From Streptomyces endophytica (lineage in GTDB: Bacteria > Actinomycetota > Actinomycetes > Streptomycetales > Streptomycetaceae): a DNA stretch of 64,000 nt. This document shows positions 43,489-56,116 of this stretch, piece after piece (the stretch's first letter is position 1; each line of letters starts with the position of its first letter). The notes under the pieces were generated by a model. That model searched no databases, was not told the DNA's origin, and saw only the letters and a list, made by a program, of their open reading frames with translations. The DNA lies in NCBI RefSeq assembly GCF_026153355.1, contig NZ_CP110636.1, positions 4,650,001 to 4,714,000 of the forward strand, read 5' to 3'. The translations under genes were made by a program, and so were the position numbers.

Positions 43489-43525
43489 ACGGGCCCGGAG
43501 CGTTGGGTGAACGCTCCGGGCCCGT
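43489..43525 (+). terminator. Terminator after nusB
   Basis: A perfect 16-bp stem (ACGGGCCCGGAGCGTT / AACGCTCCGGGCCCGT) with a 5-nt loop lies 32 bp after the nusB stop. Confidence 0.9.
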
Positions 43526-43568
43526 TCGCATGCCCGCACCGGCGCCGGCGAGGACGGCGGCAAACAGA

Positions 43569-43597
43569 ACCGCCGCCCCGGGCTCCGGGGCGGCGGT
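43569..43597 (-). terminator. Terminator after bldD, possibly bidirectional
   Basis: A 13-bp stem (ACCGCCGCCCCGG / CCGGGGCGGCGGT) with a 3-nt loop lies 27 bp past the bldD stop. Read on the minus strand it is followed by TTCTGTTTG, a T-rich end, so it suits bldD. Confidence 0.85.
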
Positions 43598-43623
43598 ACG
43601 TTTCTGCAGATGACCCGAGGGGC

Positions 43624-44124
43624 TCAGATCTCCTCGTGGGACACGGCGCGACGGGCGTCCGCGTCGAGCACGCCCCAGCTGATCAGCTGCTCGGTCAACA
43701 CCGAGGGCGACTGGTCGTAGATCACGGCGAGGGTCCGCAGGTCGTCCTGGCGGATCGAGAGGACCTTGCCGTTGTAGTCACCGCGCTGGCTCTGGATCGT
43801 GGCGGCGTAACGCTGCAGCGGGCCGGCCTTCTCCTGCGGGACGTGGGCCAGTCGCTCCAGGTCGAGCACCAGCTTCGGCGGCGGCTCGGCCGCGCCGCCC
43901 GGTGTCGTGCCCGGCAGCAGTTCCTGCACCGGAACGCCGTAGAAGTCCGCCAGCTCGGCAAGGCGCTGCACGGTCACGGCACGGTCGCCGCGCTCGTACG
44001 AACCGACCACCACGGCCTTCCAACGCCCCTGGGACTTCTCCTCGACGCCGTGAAGGGAGAGGCCCTGCTGGGTACGGATGGCGCGGAGCTTGGCCCCGAG
44101 CTGTTTGGCGTATTCGCTGGACAT
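43624..44124 (-). CDS. bldD: Developmental master repressor BldD
   Basis: This 166-residue DNA-binding protein represses sporulation genes during vegetative growth when dimerised by tetrameric c-di-GMP. The N-terminal helix-turn-helix domain contains LGAKLRAIRTQQGLSLHGVEE. The C-terminal domain keeps the full c-di-GMP signature RGD-X8-RQDD (114-116 and 125-128). The sequence is almost identical to what is known for Streptomyces coelicolor. The ATG at 44124 gives the family start SSEYAKQLG. It is convergent with nusB and divergent from pyrR, and its own promoter holds a BldD box. Confidence 0.98.
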   Translation of the reverse strand: MSSEYAKQLGAKLRAIRTQQGLSLHGVEEKSQGRWKAVVVGSYERGDRAVTVQRLAELADFYGVPVQELLPGTTPGGAAEPPPKLVLDLERLAHVPQEKAGPLQRYAATIQSQRGDYNGKVLSIRQDDLRTLAVIYDQSPSVLTEQLISWGVLDADARRAVSHEEI

Positions 44125-44173
44125 ATAGCTCCCCAGACAGCTGTATCGACATGCGGCTCCGCCGCGTGGCTGG

Positions 44174-44215
44174 TAACTCACTGTGAGGTTACGCAGCGTA
44201 ATCTCGGTTCGTCAA
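44174..44215 (-). promoter_or_regulatory. bldD promoter with overlapping BldD box (autoregulation)
   Basis: On the minus strand TTGACG (44215-44210) and TAACCT (44191-44186) are separated by 18 bp. TAACTCACTGTGA at 44174-44186 matches the BldD consensus TNACNC(A/T)GNGTNA at all but one position. It lies within a near-palindrome GTAACTCACTGTGAGGTTAC. The box overlaps the -10 end and the expected start site, which fits the known autorepression of bldD. Confidence 0.82.
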
Positions 44216-44300
44216 GCGGAATGGGCCAGACCATCACCCGTCAGGGGTGTAGACGGGCCAGGCGAGCGGTCCTGGTAACCTGACTGCGTAATTCCGACGT

Positions 44301-44335
44301 CCTTTAAGGTCCGTCCCGTGAGGCGGAGAAGGAGG
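44301..44335 (+). promoter_or_regulatory. PyrR-binding RNA hairpin covering the pyrR ribosome binding site
   Basis: TCCCGTGAGG at 44314-44323 matches the conserved PyrR loop (UCCNGNGAGG). It is closed by CCG/CGG, then an internal loop, then a lower stem CCTT (44301-44304) with AAGG (44329-44332). The lower stem takes up part of the Shine-Dalgarno AAGGAGG (44329-44335), 10 bases before the ATG. UMP-bound PyrR would stabilise the hairpin and block translation, as reported for mycobacteria, rather than cause attenuation. No terminator alternative is visible. Confidence 0.78.
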
Positions 44336-44345
44336 TCCGTTTCGT

Positions 44346-44936
44346 ATGGACGCAAACAGCTCCGAAGCGGGAGCTCAGCTCCCCGCGCGGCCGGTGCTTG
44401 AGGGCCCCGACATCGCGCGCATGCTCACCCGCATCGCCCACGAGATCGTCGAGCGCGCCAAGGGCGCGGACGACGTGGTGCTGCTGGGAATCCCCACCCG
44501 TGGCGTCTTCCTCGCCCGGCGGCTGGCCGCCAAGCTCCAGGACATCACCGGCCGCACGGTCCCGGTGGGCTCGCTCGACATCACGATGTACCGCGACGAC
44601 CTGCGCCTGGGCCCGGCCCGGACGCTCGCCCGCACCGACATCCCCGCCGAGGGCATCGAGGGCCGGGTCGTCCTGCTCGTCGACGACGTCCTGTTCTCCG
44701 GACGCACGATCCGCGCCGCCCTGGACGCCCTGGGCGACATCGGCCGGCCGCGCGCCGTCCAGCTGGCGGTCCTCGTCGACCGGGGCCACCGCGAACTGCC
44801 GATCCGCGCCGACTACGTCGGCAAGAACCTCCCCACGTCGCTGCGGGAGGCGGTCAAGGTCCAGCTGACCGAGGAGGACGGCCGCGACGCCGTGCTGCTC
44901 GGCCTGAAGCAGACCACCCCGGCCGGCGAGCGCTAG
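44346..44936 (+). CDS. pyrR: Bifunctional pyr operon regulator / uracil phosphoribosyltransferase
   Basis: This 196-residue phosphoribosyltransferase-fold RNA-binding protein senses UMP. The PRPP motif is VVLLVDDVLFSGRTIRAA. Other conserved parts are LGIPTRGVFLARRLA, SLDITMYRDD and LVDRGHRELPIRADYVGKN. It starts at ATG 44346 behind a very strong AAGGAGG that lies in the PyrR-binding hairpin. It heads the pyrimidine operon; a possible -10 (TAACCT) is at 44276-44281. pyrB follows after 93 bp. Confidence 0.96.
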   Translation: MDANSSEAGAQLPARPVLEGPDIARMLTRIAHEIVERAKGADDVVLLGIPTRGVFLARRLAAKLQDITGRTVPVGSLDITMYRDDLRLGPARTLARTDIPAEGIEGRVVLLVDDVLFSGRTIRAALDALGDIGRPRAVQLAVLVDRGHRELPIRADYVGKNLPTSLREAVKVQLTEEDGRDAVLLGLKQTTPAGER

Positions 44937-45029
44937 CGCACCGCTGACGGACCCGGTGACCCCGGGCCCGCAGGCATGCCTGCCTGACGGACATTCCCGT
45001 ACACCTCCCTCACACACGGAGAAAACCGG

Positions 45030-46007
45030 ATGAAGCGCCACCTCATCTCGGCCGCCGACCTCACCCGCGACGACGCCGTGCTGATCCTCGACACCGCCGA
45101 GGAGATGGCCCGGGTCGCCGACCGGCCGATCAAGAAGCTCCCCACCCTGCGCGGACGCACGATCTGCAACCTCTTCTTCGAGGACTCCACCCGCACCCGG
45201 ATCTCCTTCGAGGCCGCCGAGAAGCGGCTCTCCGCGGACGTCATCAACTTCGCGGCCAAGGGATCGAGCGTCTCCAAGGGCGAGTCCCTCAAGGACACCG
45301 CGCAGACCCTGGAGGCGATGGGCGTGGACGCCGTCGTCATCCGGCACGGTGCCTCCGGAGCCCCCTACCGGCTCGCCAACTCCGGCTGGATCGACGCCCC
45401 CGTCATCAACGCCGGTGACGGCACCCACCAGCACCCCACCCAGGCCCTGCTCGACGCCTTCACGATGCGCCGCCGGCTGATCGGCCCGGACGCCGGGATC
45501 GGCCAGGACCTGTCCGGCAAGCGCATCACGATCGTCGGCGACGTGCTGCACAGCCGGGTCGCCCGGTCCAACGTCGACCTGCTGCACACCCTCGGCGCCG
45601 AGGTCACCCTGGTCGCGCCGCCCACCCTGGTGCCGGTCGGCGTCGAGACCTGGCCCTGCGAGGTGTCGTACGACCTCGACGGCGTGCTGCCGAAGTCCGA
45701 CGCCGTGATGATGCTGCGGGTCCAGCGCGAGCGGATGAACGCCGCGTTCTTCCCCACCGAGCGCGAGTACTCGCGCCGCTACGGCCTGGACGGCGACCGC
45801 ATGGCGCGGATGCCCGGGCACGCCCTGGTGATGCACCCCGGGCCCATGGTCCGCGGCATGGAGATCACCGCCGAGGTCGCCGACTCCGGCCGCTGCACGG
45901 CCGTCGAGCAGGTCACCAACGGCGTCAGCATCCGGATGGCCGTCCTCTACCTGCTCCTGGGCGGCAACGAGCCCGCCGTGACCAACCCCCGTACCGAGGA
46001 GAAGTAA
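45030..46007 (+). CDS. pyrB: Aspartate carbamoyltransferase catalytic subunit
   Basis: This 325-residue enzyme condenses carbamoyl phosphate and aspartate. The carbamoyl phosphate site is FFEDSTRTRISFE. Further active-site parts are GSSVSKGESLKDT, the VIRHGASGAPY loop, NAGDGTHQHPTQALLD, and the C-terminal MHPGPMVRGMEI. No pyrI regulatory subunit gene is present. pyrC starts 4 bp after its stop. Confidence 0.97.
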   Translation: MKRHLISAADLTRDDAVLILDTAEEMARVADRPIKKLPTLRGRTICNLFFEDSTRTRISFEAAEKRLSADVINFAAKGSSVSKGESLKDTAQTLEAMGVDAVVIRHGASGAPYRLANSGWIDAPVINAGDGTHQHPTQALLDAFTMRRRLIGPDAGIGQDLSGKRITIVGDVLHSRVARSNVDLLHTLGAEVTLVAPPTLVPVGVETWPCEVSYDLDGVLPKSDAVMMLRVQRERMNAAFFPTEREYSRRYGLDGDRMARMPGHALVMHPGPMVRGMEITAEVADSGRCTAVEQVTNGVSIRMAVLYLLLGGNEPAVTNPRTEEK

Positions 46008-46011
46008 GACC

Positions 46012-47298
46012 ATGAGCAAGATCCTGATCCGTGGTGCGAAGGTGCTCGGCGGCGAGCCGCAGGACGTCCTGATCGACGGCGAGTTCATCGAGGCCGTGGG
46101 CAGCGGCCTGGACGCGGACGGCGCGCAGATCGTCGAGGCCGGCGGCAAGGTCCTCCTCCCCGGGCTCGTCGACCTGCACACCCATCTGCGCGAGCCCGGC
46201 CGGGAGGACTCCGAGACCGTCCTCACCGGCACCCGCGCGGCCGCCTCCGGCGGCTACACCGCCGTCTTCGCCATGGCCAACACCTTCCCGGTCGCCGACA
46301 CCGCCGGCGTCGTCGAGCAGGTCTACCGGCTCGGCCAGGAGCACGGCTTCTGCGACGTGCAGCCGATCGGCGCGGTCACCGTCGGCCTGGAGGGCAAGAA
46401 GCTCGCCGAACTCGGCGCCATGCACGAGTCGGCCGCCGGCGTCACCGTCTTCTCCGACGACGGCAAGTGCGTCGACGACGCGGTGATCATGCGCCGGGCC
46501 CTGGAGTACGTGAAGGCATTCGGCGGCGTCGTCGCCCAGCACGCCCAGGAGCCGCGGCTGACCGAGGGCGCCCAGATGAACGAGGGCATCGTCTCCGCCG
46601 AGCTGGGCCTGGGCGGCTGGCCCGCGGTCGCCGAGGAGTCGGTCATCGCCCGGGACGTGCTGCTCGCCGAGCACGTCGGCTCCCGGGTCCACATCTGCCA
46701 CCTGTCCACCGCCGGCAGCGTCGAGATCGTCCGCTGGGCCAAGTCCCGCGGCATCGACGTCACCGCCGAGGTCACCCCGCACCACCTGCTCCTCACCGAC
46801 GAGATGGTGCGCACCTACAACCCGGTCTACAAGGTCAACCCGCCGCTGCGCACCGAGCGCGACGTGCTGGCCCTGCGCGAGGCGCTGGCCGACGGCACCA
46901 TCGACATCGTCGCCACCGACCACGCCCCGCACCCGCACGAGGACAAGGACTGCGAGTGGGGCGCCGCGGCCATGGGCATGGTCGGCCTGGAGACGGCGCT
47001 CTCCGTGGTCCAGCACACGATGGTCGACACCGGGCTGCTGGACTGGGCCGGTGTCGCCGAGCGGATGTCCTTCCGGCCCGCGCGGATCGGCGGCCTGGAG
47101 GGCCACGGCCGGCCCATCTCGGCTGGTGAGCCCGCCAACCTCACCCTGGTCGATTCCGCTTACCGTGGAGAGGTGGACCCCGCGGGCTTCGCCTCCCGCA
47201 GCCGCAACACCCCCTACGAGGGCCGTGAGCTGCCGGGACGCGTCACCCACACCTTCCTGCGGGGCCGGGCAACGGTCGTCGACGGGAAGCTGGCGTGA
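46012..47298 (+). CDS. pyrC: Dihydroorotase (type I)
   Basis: This 428-residue zinc amidohydrolase cyclises carbamoyl aspartate to dihydroorotate. Metal ligands lie in DLHTHLREPG, in QHAQEPRLTEG, in HICHLSTAGSVE and in DIVATDHAPHPHEDK. The large type I size and the conserved NPPLRTERDV fit Gram-positive enzymes. A GTGA overlap couples it to the next gene. Confidence 0.97.
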   Translation: MSKILIRGAKVLGGEPQDVLIDGEFIEAVGSGLDADGAQIVEAGGKVLLPGLVDLHTHLREPGREDSETVLTGTRAAASGGYTAVFAMANTFPVADTAGVVEQVYRLGQEHGFCDVQPIGAVTVGLEGKKLAELGAMHESAAGVTVFSDDGKCVDDAVIMRRALEYVKAFGGVVAQHAQEPRLTEGAQMNEGIVSAELGLGGWPAVAEESVIARDVLLAEHVGSRVHICHLSTAGSVEIVRWAKSRGIDVTAEVTPHHLLLTDEMVRTYNPVYKVNPPLRTERDVLALREALADGTIDIVATDHAPHPHEDKDCEWGAAAMGMVGLETALSVVQHTMVDTGLLDWAGVAERMSFRPARIGGLEGHGRPISAGEPANLTLVDSAYRGEVDPAGFASRSRNTPYEGRELPGRVTHTFLRGRATVVDGKLA

Positions 47299-47894
47299 CT
47301 CCTCCACTCATCCAACTGGCCGAGGCGCAGAAGTCCGCGCCGGTCACCGACTGGGCAGCACGGCTCGGCTGGGTCGCCGGCCTGCTCGTCCTCGTCGCCT
47401 TCGTCTACTGGCTGATGCGCCAGGGCTGGAAGTGGCGCGGCACGCTTCAGGGCGATCTGCCCGAGCTGCCCTCCACTCCCGAGGACCCGGGCGAGCCGAA
47501 GCTGACGCTCAGCGGGCGCTACCACGGCTCCACCACGGCCGGGCAGTGGCTCGACCGGATCGTGGCGCACGGCCTCGGCACGCGCAGCCGCGTCGAGCTG
47601 ACCCTCACCGACGCGGGTCTGGACGTCGTACGGCCGGGCGCGACGGACTTCTTCGTACCGGCCGCCGCGCTGCGCGGCGCCCGCCTCGACAAGGGCATCG
47701 CCGGCAAGGTCCTCACCGAGGGCGGCCTGCTCGTCGTCACCTGGCAGCACGGGGACCAGGAGATCGACTCCGGTTTCCGCTCCGACCGGGCGGAGGAGCA
47801 CCCCGCCTGGGTCGAGGCCCTCACCGCACTGAGCACCACCCCCAGCAGCACCCGAAACACCACCGAGCAGAGCGAAACGGAAGGCGCACGATGA
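47295..47894 (+). CDS. Membrane protein of the pyrimidine operon (function unknown)
   Basis: This 199-residue protein has one membrane helix near the N-terminus (LGWVAGLLVLVAFVYWLM). A cytoplasmic beta-rich domain follows with LTLSGRYHGSTTAGQWLDRIVAHG in two parts, VELTLTDAGLDVVRPG, and GLLVVTWQHGDQEIDSGFR, a PH-like pattern. The tail is Ser/Thr-rich. It overlaps pyrC and carA by four bases on each side, so it is strictly co-translated with pyrimidine genes. No enzymatic motif is visible. The location is conserved in Streptomyces, but its role is not known. Confidence 0.88.
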   Translation: MTPPLIQLAEAQKSAPVTDWAARLGWVAGLLVLVAFVYWLMRQGWKWRGTLQGDLPELPSTPEDPGEPKLTLSGRYHGSTTAGQWLDRIVAHGLGTRSRVELTLTDAGLDVVRPGATDFFVPAAALRGARLDKGIAGKVLTEGGLLVVTWQHGDQEIDSGFRSDRAEEHPAWVEALTALSTTPSSTRNTTEQSETEGAR

Positions 47895-49073
47895 CGACCT
47901 CCACCAGGGGAAGCTCCTCTCAGAGGAACCAGGCGCTTCCCGCCGTACTTGTCCTGGAGGACGGCCGCACCTTCAGCGGTCGTGCCTACGGGGCCGTGGG
48001 GGAGACCTTCGGCGAAGCGGTGTTCTCCACCGGCATGACCGGCTACCAGGAGACGCTGACCGACCCCTCGTACCACCGCCAGGTCGTCGTCATGACCGCC
48101 CCGCACATCGGCAACACCGGGGTCAACGACGAGGACCCCGAGTCGCAGCGGATCTGGGTCGCCGGCTACGTCGTCCGCGACCCCGCCCGGATCCCGTCCA
48201 ACTGGCGCTCGGTGCGCTCCCTGGACGAGGAACTGACCGCCCAGGGCGTGGTCGGCATCAGCGGCGTCGACACCCGCGCGCTCACCCGCCACCTGCGCGA
48301 GCGCGGTGCGATGCGGGTCGGGATCTTCTCCGGCGACGCGCTGCCCGACGCGGGCACCATGCTCGCCAAGGTGCGCCAGGCCCCCGAGATGAAGGGCTCC
48401 GACCTCTCCGCCCAGGTCGCCACCAAGGAGGCCTACGTCGTCCCGGCGATCGGCGAGAAGAAGTTCACCGTCGCCGCCGTCGACCTCGGCATCAAGGGCA
48501 TGACCCCGCACCGCATGGCCGAGCGCGGCATCGAGGTGCACGTGCTGCCCGCCACCGCCACCGTCGAGGACGTCTACGCGGTCGAGCCGGACGGCGTGTT
48601 CTTCTCCAACGGCCCCGGCGACCCGGCCACCGCCGACCACCCGGTCTCCGTCATGCAGGCCGTCCTCGCCCGCAAGACCCCGCTCTTCGGCATCTGCTTC
48701 GGCAACCAGATCCTCGGCCGCGCGCTGGGCTTCGGCACCTACAAGCTCAAGTACGGCCACCGCGGGATCAACCAGCCGGTCCAGGACCGCACGACCGGCA
48801 AGGTCGAGGTCACCGCGCACAACCACGGATTCGCCGTCGACGCCCCGCTCGACAAGGTTTCCGACACCCCCTTCGGCCGTGCCGAGGTCTCCCACGTCTG
48901 CCTCAATGACAACGTGGTGGAGGGCCTGCACCTCCTCGACCAGCCGGCCTTCAGCGTCCAGTACCACCCCGAGGCGGCCGCCGGCCCGCACGACGCCGCG
49001 TACCTCTTCGACCGGTTTGTCGAGCTCATGCGAGACAACAATCAGCACAGCGTTTCCCAGATGGAGGGCCAGC

Positions 49074-49081
<8 letters not shown>
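47891..49081 (+). CDS. carA: Carbamoyl phosphate synthase small subunit
   Basis: This 396-residue glutaminase subunit supplies ammonia to CarB. The N-terminal CPSase domain contains VFSTGMTGYQETLTDPSY. The class I amidotransferase domain has the nucleophile Cys in FGICFGNQILG and the His/Glu pair in YHPEAAAGPHDA. The N-terminal STRGSSSQRNQ is a short extension. Its ATG overlaps the membrane protein gene, and its stop overlaps the carB start by 8 bases. Confidence 0.97.
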
Positions 49082-52382
<3,301 letters not shown>

Positions 52383-52390
52383 CAGCCCTT

Positions 52391-52426
52391 GAGGGGGACA
52401 CAGCGAACCGCCGCTGTGTCCCCCTC
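52391..52426 (+). terminator. Strong hairpin between carB and pyrD
   Basis: A perfect 15-bp stem (GAGGGGGACACAGCG / CGCTGTGTCCCCCTC) with a 6-nt loop begins 8 bases after the carB stop and ends 18 bp before the pyrD start. It should reduce or condition read-through into pyrD-pyrF. No PyrR-like loop is visible in it. Confidence 0.85.
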
Positions 52427-52444
52427 TTCATGAGGACACACACC

Positions 52445-53550
<1,106 letters not shown>

Positions 53551-53554
<4 letters not shown>

Positions 53555-54429
53555 CGGCCGGCCCCTCGCCCGACCTTCCCTCCCGGCCGCTGGACCCCTT
53601 CGGCGCGCGGCTGCGCCGCGCCATGGACGAGCGCGGCCCGCTCTGCGTCGGCATCGACCCGCACGCCTCGCTGCTGGCCGACTGGGGCCTGAACGACGAC
53701 GTCGCGGGCCTGGCCCGGTTCACCCGCACCGTCGTCGAGGCGCTCGGCGAGCACGTCGCCGTCTTCAAGCCGCAGTCCGCGTTCTTCGAGCGGTTCGGCT
53801 CGCGCGGCCTGGCCGTGCTGGAGACCGCCGTCGTCGAGGCCCGCGAGCGCGGCGCGCTGGTGGTCATGGACGCCAAGCGCGGCGACATCGGCTCCACCAT
53901 GGCCGCCTACGCCGAGACCTATCTGCGCCCGGACTCGCCGCTGTTCTCGGACGCCCTGACGGTCTCGCCGTACCTGGGCTACGGCTCGCTGAAGCCGGCC
54001 GCCGACCTGGCCCGGGAGAGCGGCGCGGGCCTGTTCGTGCTGGCGCTGACCTCCAACCCGGAGGGCGCCGAGGTCCAGCGCGCGGTCCGCGAGGACGGCC
54101 GCACCCTCGCGGCGACCATGCTCGGCCACCTCGCCGCCGAGAACGCCGGCGCCGAGCCGCTGGGCTCCTTCGGCGCGGTGGTCGGCGCCACCCTCGGCGA
54201 TCTCTCCACGTTCGACCTGGCGATCAACGGCCCGCTGCTGGCCCCCGGCATCGGCGCGCAGGGCGCCACCCCGGCCGACCTGCCAACTGTTTTCGGCCCC
54301 GCGGCCGAAAACGTCCTCCCGAGCGTCAGCCGGGGGGTGCTGAAGCACGGTCCGGACGCCGCCGGACTGCGCGCGGCGGCGGACCGATTCACCGAGGAAG
54401 TGCGCACCGCGCTCGATCAAGCACCGTAA
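53551..54429 (+). CDS. pyrF: Orotidine 5'-phosphate decarboxylase (type 2)
   Basis: This 292-residue enzyme makes UMP. The catalytic Lys-Asp motif is MDAKRGDIGSTM. Substrate parts are CVGIDPHASLL and FKPQSAFFERFG, and the phosphate-binding end is around SVSRGVLKHGPDAAGLR. It belongs to the longer actinobacterial type rather than the 230-residue E. coli type. It ends the pyr operon and is followed by a textbook terminator. Confidence 0.96.
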
Positions 54430-54452
54430 GACGGGGAGTTTGGTCCCGAATT

Positions 54453-54484
54453 GTCCTGGTCAGCAGAGTCTGACCAGGACTTTT
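54453..54484 (+). terminator. Rho-independent terminator after the pyr operon
   Basis: GTCCTGGTCAG and CTGACCAGGAC form an 11-bp stem with a 6-nt loop, directly followed by TTTT. It lies 23 bp after the pyrF stop. Confidence 0.93.
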
Positions 54485-54496
54485 CGTCTGTTCTCG

Positions 54497-54588
54497 CTGA
54501 CTCCGGCGCGCTCGGCCGCTAGTCTCCGTCGAGAGCAGTGCACGTAAGCGCGTTGCTCGTTGCTCCGCAGATGCGGGGCGACTAGGTT
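54497..54588 (+). promoter_or_regulatory. Two tandem promoters for the integration host factor gene
   Basis: The upstream candidate is CTGACT (54497-54502) with TAGTCT (54520-54525), 17-bp spacer. The downstream candidate is TTGCTC (54560-54565) with TAGGTT (54583-54588), 17-bp spacer. Both fit vegetative Streptomyces promoters. The start codon is at 54636. Confidence 0.55.
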
Positions 54589-54635
54589 CCACACCGGTCC
54601 GTATCCGACAGTTCGACATCCGAGGTGACGTAGGC

Positions 54636-54962
54636 GTGGCTCTTCCGCCCCTTACCCCTGAACAGCGCGCAGCCGCGCTCGAGAAGGCCGCCGCGGCTCG
54701 CCGGGAGCGCGCCGAGGTCAAGAATCGGCTCAAGCACTCCGGTGCTTCCCTCCACGAGGTCATCCAGCAGGGCCAGAAGAACGACGTCATCGGCAAGATG
54801 AAGGTCTCCGCTCTCCTGGAGTCCCTGCCCGGCGTCGGCAAGGTCCGCGCCAAGCAGCTCATGGAGCGGCTCGGGATCTCCGAGAGCCGCCGCGTCCGGG
54901 GCCTTGGCTCCAACCAGATCGCGGCACTGGAGCGCGAATTCGGCGGCAGCGCTTCCGGCTGA
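54636..54962 (+). CDS. sihF: Actinobacterial integration host factor (sIHF)
   Basis: This 108-residue nucleoid protein bends DNA and is needed for normal sporulation and antibiotic production in Streptomyces. It is unrelated in fold to E. coli IHF. A long N-terminal helix (LTPEQRAAALEKAAAARRERAEVKNRL) is followed by a helix-two-turn-helix region with LESLPGVGKVRAKQLMERLGI. The GTG at 54636 is used. It lies between pyrF and gmk, the conserved place for mIHF/sIHF genes. Confidence 0.96.
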   Translation: MALPPLTPEQRAAALEKAAAARRERAEVKNRLKHSGASLHEVIQQGQKNDVIGKMKVSALLESLPGVGKVRAKQLMERLGISESRRVRGLGSNQIAALEREFGGSASG

Positions 54963-55000
54963 ATTTTCCGGCATCGCCGGGAAGCTGGAATAATCGCTGC

Positions 55001-55624
55001 ATGAGTTCTGCAGTCTCCCGGGGGACGACCCCCGCCGGCCCCCCGGCCAGACAACCGCGACTGACCGTGCTCTCCGGCCCCTCGGGGGTCGGCAAGAGCA
55101 CGGTCGTCGCGCATATGCGCAAGGTCCACCCAGAGGTCTGGCTCTCGGTCTCGGCCACCACCCGCACCCCGCGACCCGGGGAGCAGCACGGCGTCCAGTA
55201 CTTCTTCGTCGACGACGAGGAGTTCGACAAGCTGATCGCCAACGGTGAGCTGCTCGAATGGGCGGAGTTCGCCGGCAACCGCTACGGCACTCCGCGCAAG
55301 GCGGTCCTGGACCGCCTGGAGGCCGGCGAGCCGGTCCTGCTGGAGATCGACCTGCAGGGCGCCCGCCAGGTCCGGGAGTCCATGCCCGAGGCCCAGCTGG
55401 TCTTCCTCGCCCCGCCGAGCTGGGAGGAGCTGGTCCGCCGGCTCACCGGCCGGGGCACGGAGGCGCCCGAGGTCATCGAGCGCCGCCTGGAGGCGGCCCG
55501 GGTCGAGCTGGCCGCGGAGAAGGAGTTCGACGTGACGTGCGTCAACACCTCCGTCGAGGACGTGAGCCGTGAGCTGCTAGCCTTGATGCTGCATCGATCC
55601 GGGGACAAGAGCACCAGCGGCTGA
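55001..55624 (+). CDS. gmk: Guanylate kinase
   Basis: This 207-residue kinase phosphorylates GMP to GDP. The P-loop is GPSGVGKST at 26-34. The GMP site includes SVSATTRTPRPGEQHGVQYFF, ELLEWAEFAGNRYGTP and LEIDLQGARQVRE. The N-terminal 20 residues form a short Pro/Arg-rich extension. It is 38 bp after the integration host factor gene and probably co-transcribed with it and rpoZ. Confidence 0.97.
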   Translation: MSSAVSRGTTPAGPPARQPRLTVLSGPSGVGKSTVVAHMRKVHPEVWLSVSATTRTPRPGEQHGVQYFFVDDEEFDKLIANGELLEWAEFAGNRYGTPRKAVLDRLEAGEPVLLEIDLQGARQVRESMPEAQLVFLAPPSWEELVRRLTGRGTEAPEVIERRLEAARVELAAEKEFDVTCVNTSVEDVSRELLALMLHRSGDKSTSG

Positions 55625-55727
55625 CCCCGCGGAGCCGCTCCGGCTCCGGACGCACAGACTTTGCGCCGGCCCGTACGACGGCCGGGTGCATGCCACCCAG
55701 GCTTCATCCCCTTTCGGAAGGTAGAGA

Positions 55728-56000
55728 GTGTCCTCTTCCATCACCGCTCCCGAGGGCATCATCAACCCGCCCATTGATGAGCTTCTCGAGGCCACCGACT
55801 CGAAGTACAGCCTCGTGATCTACGCCGCCAAGCGCGCGCGCCAGATCAACGCGTACTACTCCCAGCTCGGCGAGGGCCTGCTGGAGTACGTCGGCCCGCT
55901 CGTGGACACCCACGTCCACGAGAAGCCCCTGTCGATCGCGCTGCGCGAGATCAACGCGGGTCTGCTGACCTCCGAGTCCATCGAGGGCCCGGCCCAGTAA
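55728..56000 (+). CDS. rpoZ: RNA polymerase omega subunit
   Basis: This 90-residue protein is the smallest core subunit and supports assembly of beta-prime. Characteristic parts are IINPPIDELLEATDSKYSLVIYAAKRARQIN in two pieces, YYSQLGEGLLEYVGPLVDTHVHEKPLS, and the C-terminal REINAGLLTSESIEG. The GTG at 55728 follows GGAAGGTAGAGA. A terminator follows 20 bp downstream. Confidence 0.97.
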   Translation: MSSSITAPEGIINPPIDELLEATDSKYSLVIYAAKRARQINAYYSQLGEGLLEYVGPLVDTHVHEKPLSIALREINAGLLTSESIEGPAQ

Positions 56001-56019
56001 GCAGCGTCAGTTCATCCAG

Positions 56020-56047
56020 GGCCCGGCGGCACGTCCGCCGGGCCTTT
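56020..56047 (+). terminator. Terminator after rpoZ
   Basis: GGCCCGGCGG pairs with CCGCCGGGCC around a 5-nt loop and is followed by TTT, 20 bp after the rpoZ stop. Confidence 0.9.
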
Positions 56048-56116
56048 GGTGTGTCATAGGGGCATACAGACGCTACGGACGTAGCGCGGACCGGGAGCTC
56101 GGGGAGCGGCGAAGCG

